From positions 1,937,001 through 2,001,000 of the forward strand of contig JAJFZO010000579.1 of the NCBI GenBank assembly GCA_021397835.1: a stretch of DNA of 64,000 bases, read 5' to 3'. Shown here piece after piece: positions 36,790 through 47,200 of this stretch. The DNA is from Moringa oleifera. Lineage: Eukaryota > Streptophyta > Magnoliopsida > Brassicales > Moringaceae. The notes beneath the pieces were generated by a model. That model was not told the DNA's origin. It searched no databases and saw only the letters and a list, made by a program, of their open reading frames with translations. Within the stretch, counting starts at the first letter, position 1. The number at the start of each line of letters is the position of its first letter. The position numbers were made by a program, and so were the translations under genes.

Positions 36790-38415
36790 GTAATAACAAA
36801 ATCATATTCTAAAATTATGAATACAAAAGAATTTTAAAGACATCAAACTATGAATTTATTTTCATTAGTTTATGAAATTTTAATAATTAAATTAAAACAC
36901 TGATTCCGTCAAATTTTTGAGCTATACATTTCTCCAAACAAATTTTTTCATATTAAGACGGTCAAAATCATCTCTCTGAATCAAAAATTGAATTTAATTT
37001 AGATTTATTAATATTTAATTTTTTAAAAATATTTTAATTTTCAAATTTCATTTAAAGATATAATATTTTTCCCTGCAAAGCATAAATTAGCAGCATATTT
37101 TAGTGGACGACCCACTAATTGTATTGATTGATAATGCACGTTTGGGCATTGCGCGCCATTCCGAGTGCTTTCTTGTCAAACACGTATTTGCCCTATTAAT
37201 TCAGTACGTTTTATTAATAAAATATTAATAAATACTTAATTTCATTAATTTTTGAATAAATATTATTTAAAACCTTGAGTTTAACGTTCTCTCTCCAATC
37301 AAACATTAACTTTCAAAATGTATCCAAACAGACTCTAATTTATTAATTTTGTTCAAATTAAATCTGACTCAAAATAATTATAAAAAATTAATAATCTTTT
37401 CATTGTTAAAAATGACTAAAAACTTATCAAATAGATTTGACACTTTATTTTAATTTTATTCCTCAAATTTAAAAATTTTTAACTAATTAACTATTTTTTA
37501 TGAATTTTTTAAATTTTTGATGGTATATTTTTTAAGAAAAATATTTTTGGTACTTAAAAAATTTTGAATTTTTTTATAATGATAGCTTAAATATTTTATT
37601 ACATCCATAAAAAATTATAAAACAAAATTCGTTGTAAAATCTCTTTAATTTGAATATTTTTAATATTTAAATTTTTCAAAGAGGTTCAATTTTGATAAAA
37701 TTAAAATATTAAAGTTTGTTTGAATAATTTTTAAAAGTAAAAGTTTGATTGGAGAGAGAGGGTAAAACTTAAGGTTTTAAATGATATTTACTCTTAATTT
37801 TTTTATTTTGGATACTTTTGTCTCTCTATTACTGAATTTTCATTTTACTCCAGTTGAATTAAATATCTTAGAAGCAATTTTAAATAAATTCCACTAAAAT
37901 TAAATATCTTTAAATTCGTATTAAATAAATCCCAATAAAATTAAATATTTTTAAATAAACCCCAATGAAATTAAATATCTTGCTCCAAACTATCTGATCC
38001 GTAAAAAGGTCATTTTTTGTCTATTTGCAAATTCTGCTGTGCAGTACCTGAACATGAATTTATTTTGTTTTTTCTATTATAGTACATCAATTTATTAACT
38101 GTAAGTTTGCTTTTCCAATTTTGAATGTTCAAATTCATTATTTACAACTTTGCCCCTTCCTGACGTACCAGCTCATAGCATAACCCCACAGTCTATTTTC
38201 CTATGTTTCAACGTATTTTCTATTTTTTATTTATTTCAAAAATTATAATATTTGACCTTTTATTTTCTTATGGAAATTTCCAAACGGTGTGGATCGCCTT
38301 CTGCAGTCAACCTCAACCATGTCCTCCAACAAATCCTTGACGTGAAAGCAAATCAATCACGTGCATAATTTCTCTCTTTCTTTTTTTTTTTTTTTGTCAG
38401 TATGCTTTCTAAATA
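36790..38415 (-). repeat. inverted paralogous block (copy 2 side), interrupted by a MITE
   Basis: The reverse complement matches 8345-9370 in order. Anchors: TTTGGAGAAATGTATAG (about 36935), TTTGACAAGAAAGCACT (about 37170), ATATTTAATT-TAGTGG units (37860-37980), CTGCAGAAGGCGATCCACACC (about 38290) and a CACGTG (38358). It is about 600 bp longer than its partner, mostly because of the 540-bp MITE at 37254-37793. Confidence 0.8.
37254..37793. mobile_element. Mutator-type MITE with long TIRs and 9-bp target duplication
   Basis: Left end GAATAAATATTATTTAAAACC; the reverse complement of the right end is GAGTAAATATCATTTAAAACC. Inverted similarity continues for about 100 bp through TCTCTCTCCAATCAAAC. 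It is flanked by identical TTAATTTTT at 37245-37253 and 37794-37802. The paralogous block at 8345-9370 lacks the insertion (junction near 8955). Long TIRs with a 9-bp duplication are the hallmark of Mutator-like elements. It carries no coding capacity. Related partial or whole copies occur at about 7975-8260, 20458-20975, 42504-43025, and reversed near 43150-43500 and 55620-55940. Confidence 0.85.
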
Positions 38416-38570
38416 TAAATAAAGAGAAAATGCATGCCTTCTTGCCAATCAATTGGGATTTTTCTGATTTTATGAATAATCCACTCAGACATTATATTAT
38501 GCTTTTTTAATTCTACAAATAGAAAATAAATTAAATTAAAATGAAGGAAAATTAAGAACGCAGACATCAT

Positions 38571-38584
38571 TGATGACGTCATCA
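38571..38584. promoter_or_regulatory. TGACGTCA palindrome (bZIP-type site)
   Basis: TGATGACGTCATCA is a perfect 14-bp palindrome centred on TGACGTCA, the full bZIP/TGA-factor core. It lies about 2.5 kb upstream of the PDR copy 2 start. Functional relevance is inference. Confidence 0.5.
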
Positions 38585-38900
38585 CGTTCTAGTACGGGTG
38601 AGAGCACGCGACGAACTGTAAGCAAGAGGATCCAGGAAAGTCAATCAATCACTTGGTGCTGTGTTTTAACGTTTTAGAACACTGTATGCAAAGAAAAATA
38701 ATTTTTTAAAAAATGATATATGTAATAATATGTAATAATTTAATAAAATTAATAATAATTTTTTTAAAAAACAATTTTTATTTTTATATTATTATTATAA
38801 ATTATTAAAATATCTTTAAACGTTACATTAAAAAAACCTGAAAAAAAAATGAAATCAAGAACTTTATGCCATATTAGGTATGTTTCTAGAAGCTCAGAAG

Positions 38901-38916
38901 TGACGTGTGCACGTGG
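38901..38916. promoter_or_regulatory. overlapping ACGT motifs including a G-box (ABRE-like)
   Basis: TGACGTGTGCACGTGG contains two ACGT cores 9 bp apart, the second within CACGTGG, the abscisic-acid-response-like G-box. Paired ACGT cores are typical of ABA-responsive promoters. It lies about 2.8 kb from the PDR copy 2 start, so its role is uncertain. Confidence 0.4.
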
Positions 38917-40908
38917 AAAATATTATAAGAGAGAAAAGTCAAAATTTTAAAAATAAACTAAAAAGAAAGAGATCGATAAGTGGTCTCCCGTTGTCGCTGA
39001 TTTAATTGAAAGGGGAGTGAACCAATTGTAGATAACGTGCAATGCATGCATTGATACTATTTTCTGTAAAAATGCATGCATGGAAATTTCATGTTTCTAA
39101 TTGCGTGTGGGATTCTTCAATTATTACAACGAGAATAAATTCTCTTTAATTATTCTTCAATTTATTTGGATTAATTAAAGTTATATTCATATTAGCTCTT
39201 AGGGTAAATATTAAAGTGTTTTTTTCATATTTCTCAATCAAAATTTTATAAATTTTTTTGACCAATTTTATATTTTTTTTTAAAGTAAAAAGACTTTAAA
39301 AAATATTTCTAAGCATTTAAAAATTTTACAACTTTTTATATGACGATAGTTTGAGTCAAAATTTATTATAAAATATTTTTAATTTAAATAATTTATTTTT
39401 TAAAAAAGAAATTTTAATTTAATTTAAATCAAATTTAAAACTCATGGATAAAATTAAAAGACCTCTCAAATTAAATTAGAGCACACGAAATAAAAGTGGC
39501 ATTAACCTTATGTTCAAGCAAAGTATTTATAGTAAAATTTATAAATCAGACGGAAAAGTATGCTTACTGGACTTTCCATTTATATCGTCAGGCTATGTTT
39601 GCCTGCACCTCTTATATTTGCTTCTTATGGTACTAGTTTTAAGGCTAAGCGAAACACGGTGGATTCGGAATCTCTCTTTTCTACTTCTTTCAATCTTCTT
39701 ATCATGTATCAGCTTATATGATATTCACCTTTTATTTTTCAGTTCAAGAATAGGAGTGTATTATATAATTTTTTAATATTTTACTTAATTATAAAATTAA
39801 AAAGTAAATATAAAAATATGTTAATTATATTATTCACTATTTTAATCAAAATCTGATAATTTGTGTAATTTATTTTACATATAAATCTTAATTTGATTTA
39901 TATTAAATTTTATTTTTAAATTTATAAAATAAATTATTTAAATTAAAAATCTTGTACCTGATGTGAAATTTTAAAAATACATAAAAGATATATCCAAACT
40001 ATCATTTTAGAAAAAAAAAATCATATTTTTAATAATAAAAATAATTTTTAAAATTTCTAAATTTTATTTTATAAATATAAATAACATAAAATTTATTTTG
40101 ATATTTATTTAAAATTAAAATATCTAATCGGAAACCTAATCGTTAAAAACTTAGTAAGCCACGAAAGCTGGATCAATAATTATGGGGTTGGCTGATCAGA
40201 AGTCGAACTCGGAATTAATTGGAGTCACATGAAAGTATAGTTGTTTGCCGTCCTTCATCACGTTCATTATATTTAGCACTCTTTTTTGTCAAATAGGTTA
40301 AATTGTTGGTTTACTTTTCAGGGCTGCACGAAAGTCAATAACCCTGAAAGATTGGTCCTGCCTCTGCTGTACCTTATGGCACCTTTCTGGATAAGTGATT
40401 TATGTAGAGAATCTCATTTTCCATATTTTCATATTCTATGTATAACATGCAAAATTGATTTTAAAAAATAGTGGGTCTGGTAAAAGGCCCCAGCTAAATG
40501 ACGCGATATTGTTAGATAGACGAAATATCAAATATATACAAATATATAAAATAAGATGTAATTAGATTTATTGCATGGTATCTTAAAGATAAGTGGATAG
40601 CTAATGTAAGAGTTTCAACTCGTTTCGGATTTTAAAACAAAAAATGTCATAAATAAAAGCAATTTTAAAAGGAACAATATTTAGGTCACAATATGGTTTA
40701 AAACATTATTATAATGACACAAAATCATGGTTTTAGATATTTATGCGTTGACATTTCTAGCGGAATAATAAATTATTTTAACCCACAAACTTAAAAAATT
40801 TGGTTTGTGTAGCTATCATGAATTAATGGACTTCACCCACTGGGTATGATACTGTCATGTTTCTAAAATGCTAACGATGTCTGGCTACTCATAGTCATGG
40901 GCGCTAAA

Positions 40909-41604
40909 GACCATCTCCAACTCAAAACATTAAATTTAACACCAATTTATTGTAAAAAAAAATCTTTTTAAAATATTTTAACATCAAATTTTTTTTATTT
41001 TCAACTTATTTACACCAAATTGTTGTTATAATATTATTTTAATAATATAAATAATAATTATTAATAAAAATATTTATAAATATTAATTAATTTATAAAAT
41101 TTTTAAAATAACTAATATAATTTAAAATTTTTATTTTTATTTATATATTTTTAGAAAATTATTTAAATTATATCATAAATTATAAATTATTTTAAATTTT
41201 TATATATTTTTAAATAATAATATTAATAATATATATAATTTTATTATTAATTAAATAAATTATTATTAATAATAATTTAAATAAAACAAAATTATATATT
41301 GAATATTAGTTTTATTTTGAAGATTTTGATGAGATATTTTTAATGGTATAATTTTTTTTAATAATATGATATATTTATTAAATTATTAATTAAAAATATA
41401 TTTGATTTAAAACTTTAAAAAAGTAATTTGTAAAAAAAATTATTTTAATATTTCATCAATTTGATGCAGCTAAAGTACTGTATCAAATTTGGTGCAATAT
41501 TGTAACTGCACCAAATTAGTGAAATCAATTTACCGTTTCGTTGGAGACGATTTCACTATACTTTTGACGGCAAAATACCGGTTTACCGTCTCGTTGGAGA
41601 CGGC
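40909..41604. mobile_element. MITE-like element with CCATCTCCAAC / GTTGGAGACGGC ends
   Basis: Starts GACCATCTCCAAC and ends GTTGGAGACGGC, an imperfect inverted repeat. CTAAA occurs immediately outside both ends (40904-40908 and 41605-41609). Near the right end the string ACCGT-TCGTTGGAGACG occurs twice (about 41531 and 41586), and the inner CACCAAATT words mirror CACCAATTT near the left. The interior is AT-rich and non-coding. Confidence 0.6.
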
Positions 41605-41609
41605 CTAAA

Positions 41610-42503
41610 AGAACCAAGGTTCTTTCTGGATGTGTCTCTGGCAAGCCCCTCTTCCGGCACGTCAACTAGGGTTCCAATCGTTTTCAAGTCACTGGTCTGA
41701 GATTTCAAAATCCCAGAACTGAATTAACCGACCTAGATTTTAGCAGGTCCCTTCTGGTCTTCCAGAAACATTAAATGTCGTACTGGGTTTGGTAAGCTGA
41801 TCTGACTTTCTGGTGCACGTCATGAGAATCGGCAAGTTAAGTTGATGGTTTCTCACCGCAAGTTCAGTTGGACGTCCCACGTTGTAGTAATTAATAGAAA
41901 GGATGTTAAGCGTGTTGTCTCTTCTGATATGGATAGATCAAATATTAGGCTCTTCTCCCCCTTTTGGATCCCTATGCACACTCCGACAAAAGTTGATTTT
42001 TTCTGATTACACTCTGTTGGCACTAAAATGTGGTAATAATGTGATTTGTATTAATTTTTTTAAAAAATTTAATATTTATTTTATCTTATCAATTAATCAC
42101 TTATATTTAAAAAATAATAACTAAAACTTTAATTTACTAATTTAATTTAAATTAAATTTTTTTAAAAAATTAAAAATCAAAAATATTCAAATTAAAAATC
42201 TTATACAATAAATTTGATATTATCCATCACTAATCAGTCTCTAATATATTTAAAATAATAATATAAATTAATAAAAATTAAATTTAACGATTGATATTTT
42301 ATCGATCGTTAATTTTTTTTGTTAATTTGTTACTAATTGATCGAAAAGTTAAAATTTTAATATGTTATTTTTTAAAATTTTTTTAAGTATTAACATCAAA
42401 TTGATTATTGAATCAAAAAAAAAAAAAATTGAAGATCAAAAGTTGGATGGAAGTTAAGTGGAATTAAGATAAAATCAAAAGATGAATCCTAAAATAATTA
42501 TAA
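41610..42503. other. intergenic, relatively GC-rich island then AT-rich DNA
   Basis: 41620-41890 has a higher GC content than its surroundings, but its frames are broken and I do not recognise a protein. It may be a decayed gene or element. The rest is AT-rich with no feature seen. Confidence 0.35.
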
Positions 42504-43025
42504 GATAAAAATCATTTTAAACTTTAAATTTTATTCTCTTTTCAATCAAGTTTTAATTTTTAAAATGTTTCTAAAAAATGTTTAACCCATTAATTTCATT
42601 CATATTAAATTTTAATAAAAATAATTATAAAAAATTAATATATTTTTATTATTAAAATATTTAAAAAATTATTCAAATAAATTTTATACTTTATTTTAAT
42701 TTTATCTATTAAATTTAAATAATTTGTAACTAATAATATTTTTTAATTTTTTTAAAAAATTTTGATAGTATAAATTTCTTTAAGAATATTTTTAATATTA
42801 AAAAACTTAATGATAACTTAAATATTTTTTTATATCTATAAAAAATTTTAAGTCTAAATTCATTAAAAAGAGTTTTAGTTTAAATATCTTTAATTTTTTT
42901 AATTTTTTAATAAAATTTAGTTTAATTTAAATTAATAAACTAAAATTTTTTTATATACGTTTTAAAAACCAAGATTTTATTAAAGATAAAACATAAAATT
43001 TTAAATTTTAAATGACATTCATCCA
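42504..43025. mobile_element. MITE, third member of the long-TIR family
   Basis: Left end GATAAAAATCATTTTAAACTTT; the right end contains TTTTAAATTTTAAATGACATTC, its approximate inverse. The interior runs parallel to 37254-37793 (TTTATACTTTATTTTAATTTTAT, AATTTTTTTAAAAAATTTTGATAGTATAAATTTC). Outside lie TAATTATAA (42495-42503) and TCATTATAA (43026-43034), near-identical 9-mers compatible with a decayed target duplication. Confidence 0.6.
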
Positions 43026-44216
43026 TCATTATAATATTTTAATATATATATAAATAAATATTATATAAAACACTAATATTTATTACGTTACCAATTAAAC
43101 CATCACTTTTAAAAAGTGATCAATTAAAATGTTATGTATCAATTGAACTAAATTAAACTATATTAAAAATTAAAAAATTAAAAATATTTAAATTAAAAAT
43201 ATTTTACATTAGATTTAAATTTAAAATTTTTCACAGATATAAAAACATATATTCAAATTATCATCACAAAAATTTCAAAAATTTTTATCAATAAGACTAT
43301 AATTTTTCAAATTTACATTGTTAAAATTTTTAAAAATTCTCAAAAAATAAATTTTACATCAAAAATTATTCAAATTTTAAAAATAAGCCAAAACGTAGCA
43401 ACAAATTTATTTCAATTATTTTTGAAGCATTTCAACAATCAAGATACTCTTAATTTCTTATAATCATTTAAATTAAAATTCAATTTGATACTAAATTGAT
43501 AAATCAAAATTTAACTTATTACTTTTTTCAACATAAAAATTCAATTGATAACATAAAAAAATATTAAAATTTTTTATAACATTTACATTACATAAAATAA
43601 AAATAATCATCATTTTCAAAAAACAATAATAAAATTAAAAATGTATTTTTAAATTTTTAAATTTTTTAAAAAAATTTCTGCGGAATCAATGTTATTTTCA
43701 TAAAAACTTTAAAATTTTATAATAAAATCATGTTGATTTGATAATATAAATAAATTAAATAATTTTGAAATCAACCAAATTGGTTAAAGATCTAATTAGA
43801 CAATTTAATCTATTGATCCAATTTTTAAAACATTGCTCAGAATGATACTACTTTTAGATCCAAACACAAACAGGCAATAAATTTGAGACCGTACGACACC
43901 CAAGATATGACTTACCTGGAAAATCAACCTTTATGCTCGGAGTCCGATTCGTTTTGATCTGCCTTGAACTCCTCAAGAATGCGACTTCAACATCAAAGAA
44001 AGACCCAAATTCATCTTAAGATTATTCACCCTCTCCAATCTTTTGAAACCAACATTATGACACACCAGTCCACCCACCTTCACCTGCAGGACTTGTGATC
44101 ATGGCTGTGGAAGGAGCAAAGGTAAAGGTCACAATGAATATTGTCAGAGCTTTAACATTTTTGTGGGTTTCTAACTTATTAGCATCCAAAGTTCATTATT
44201 TGGCAATACATCTGAA
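43026..44216. other. intergenic, AT-rich, ending in an unidentified GC-richer segment
   Basis: 43150-43560 resembles the long-TIR MITE interior in reverse orientation. 43850-44140 is less AT-rich (TCACCTGCAGGACTTGTGATC) and might be a gene fragment, but I do not recognise it. Confidence 0.35.
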
Positions 44217-44261
44217 TCAAGAAGTGTCCCAATAATATGCATAAGCTGACCAAAAAGTGCC

Positions 44262-47200
44262 CTATCGCTTTTCGAAATTAAACAGTTTAATCGATACAGC
44301 AAAGACAAAGGCAAAGAGCAGCACAAAGGCAACATGGACAGCTGCAACTACTCCCACAAAATCTCTTCTAAAACCGAAATAGCTTCTCAAGAACTCCTCC
44401 ACTGTCTGACCCGTCTCAAGCTGCTCTGTTATATCTCCAAACTGCGACACTAACAATCCATACAAGGTCCAAGACATTGGACACACCCAGTAGTACCATC
44501 TCCACCACACAGGAATCCTCTGTTACAGAACAGACATGACATGAAGAAAACAGCTTAGTCATTAGCATCTCAGTGTATACATCAATAACCAAAATATAAG
44601 CAGGGCTTGAAACAATAATGGAAAGCAATCACTTACAGTTCGTGGTATTAAGAATCCTGAAAAGAGGTTCCATATCCCATAAAATGCAGATGAAACAACA
44701 GAAGCGATATGGTGGTTTGGGGTCACAGCCACAGCCATCATCCCATAATAGGTGAAGTACAATAATGTTGTGTACATGAAAAATATATACCAAAAGAACT
44801 TTGCAGCTGTCCATTCAAATCCAATCATTGAATAAACGATGAGACTGTACACCAGAGCTTGAGCAAAAACATATGGAAGCTCGATTATGACCTGCAATAA
44901 ATGGTAATATTAGAAAGTCCATAAAGGAGCAGAGGTGGAAATTATGTTGTAAGTTTATAGTGTCGGAATTAATTACTTGTGCAAAGGCATAAGGCAATGG
45001 TGAGTACATTCCAGCAGCTCTTTCTCGGTAAAAGACCGTTCTCTCAACAGCCACCACAGGCTGCACAGATCCGGAATTCTGGATGCCAATGAAGATAACA
45101 GCGGCATACATTGAACCCATTGCATTGAACAAGTCTTGTTGCTTCGTCCTAAGTTCACATTTTTAAAATACCATTAACAGTCAAGAGCAAACTAAAGGAG
45201 TTCAAACTTTACTGTCGTTTGAAATTTACATTTTGTCTTACGTTTTGGTACCAAGGTCCCAGAACATGGAACCTAACATCAATGCTATGACAGTTGTGAA
45301 GAGAAATCTCACAGCAGTGTAATGCGGATTACGCCAATATGACCAACGTTGCTTCCATAAACAAGCTATACATTGCGTCAAAAATGGTTGCGAGTACTGA
45401 CTAGGAAAATAGAGTTCCTTTGAACCAGGTGAAGGTGTGCTTAGATCTTTAATAAGTGCTTTGTTTCTCCTGCAAATTATATCATACATCAGCACCAAAT
45501 CTTAGCAACATAAGGAAGCTAATTAAATGGTTTTTATATCAGAAGCCCAACTATATTGACAAGATACATGATTTCTTAAAGTAATGTGCTCAAGTTAGTT
45601 TCCGAATAATTAATTTACCTGAAAAGTTCAGAATTTTTGTAAATTTCACTGAAATCAACACTCAAAGCTAGTTCCTGCGCTGGAGATGTAACTTCTAACA
45701 TCCACGTTGCTGGATTGTAGCCATCTTTAATTTTACTGATTCCTTGAACTCCCTTCATGAATAAAAAGGTTACTTACAAGCTACTTAGCAATGACTAAAG
45801 TTTCTGAATCAGAACAACGGTTTAATTGTTGTTTATTCTACATCATATCATACCTCAAAGTAATTGATCAGACGGTTAGAATGACGGCCCAAGGGTCCAA
45901 CGTAGATTTCTTGTCCTCCCCGTTTCAACAGGAATAGCTGCAATATCATGTTAAATGTATCATATTTGGAGAAGAATTCACATTAGCATGAAAAGTTCTT
46001 TATCCATTTAAAGTTAACACCTCATCAAAGGCTTCAAATACATCAATGCTTGGCTGATGGATGGTGCACACAACTGTTCTTCCAGTGTCTACAGTGTTCC
46101 TAACTGTCCGCATAACTATTGCAGCAGCTCTTGCGTCAAGCCCTGATGTCGGCTCGTCCATGAATATTATAGAAGGATTTGCCACTAACTCAACAGCAAT
46201 GGTAAGCCTCTTTCGCTGTTCTGTTGACAGCCCATTTACACCAGGCAACCCAACCAAAGATTGTCTCAGTGGATTTAGTTCTACAAGCTCCATGACTTCC
46301 TCAATGAACATCTGCAGTGATTCGTGAAAAAATAAAGTTAACATTGACCACATACTGGAAAGATTTAAATCAAACTGAATAGAAGGATCATGGAACCTGA
46401 AATTTGAATAACAAGGTCCAGCTTTGGTTCAAACTAACTGAAATGCAACTAGTTGCTCAGCTTGTTTACAGCTAAATTGCAGCAAATAAAATAAGAAAAT
46501 AAAGCCTAAAATCAAGAACAAAGTAACATCCCTTACAAACCTTTCTAGTTTCAGCATTGACTTCATAGGGTAGTCGAAGCCAAGCGGAATAGAGCAAAGA
46601 CTCATAAACGGTAACGTGAGGAGAGTGAATGTCATTTTGTTCACAGTAGCCAGATATTCGAGCAAATGTTTCCTGCTTCTTAGGGTACCCTGAAATTCTG
46701 ATACTCCCATCTATATAGCCTCCAGTTTTCCTTCCTGCTAGGACATCCATTAAAGTGGTTTTGCCAGCACCACTAACACCCATCAAAGCTGTGAGAACAC
46801 CTGGCCTGAATGCACCACTAACACCTTTTAAGAGAACCAATCTCTCTTCACGAACTCCCTGATCTTTCATTTCCTGAAGAATTCAATTCAGCATTAGTCC
46901 TCATCCATATGGAATAAGTCAAAAAGCAAGAGACAACCAACTTCAAAGAATATGTAATATTTTTCAAAATGTTTTACCGTTGGCATGTCAACAGAGTATG
47001 ATATATCATCAAAGGTAATGGAATATGGCTCAAATGGAAGAACCATTCCTTTTTTCTTGTTATGGTTGCTCTCGACAGCTACCTCCGTCCTAACAGATGA
47101 CGCCAAATTGATGCTTGTTCTGTTCATTTCATCTCCCTTCTCTGCAGATCAAGACCAAACAATGATCTATGATAACTTCTATGTGGATTATTGAAAGTGC

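Larger units (their letters stand above)
38416..40900. other. intergenic region upstream of PDR copy 2
   Basis: No gene is supported. A purine- and pyrimidine-tract-rich, AT-rich stretch carries two ACGT-type motif clusters (listed separately) and partial matches to the long-TIR MITE interior at about 39230-39450 and 39960-40140. An 88-residue hydrophobic frame at 39510-39776 (plus) has no recognisable motif. Confidence 0.4.

Noticed and set aside
39510..39776. Hydrophobic 88-residue frame as a small membrane protein
   Set aside because: No homologue recognised; hydrophobic frames are common in T-rich DNA.
44041..44210. Possible short gene starting ATGGCTGTGGAAGGAGC
   Set aside because: The frame is short, ends quickly, and shows no motif; insufficient support.
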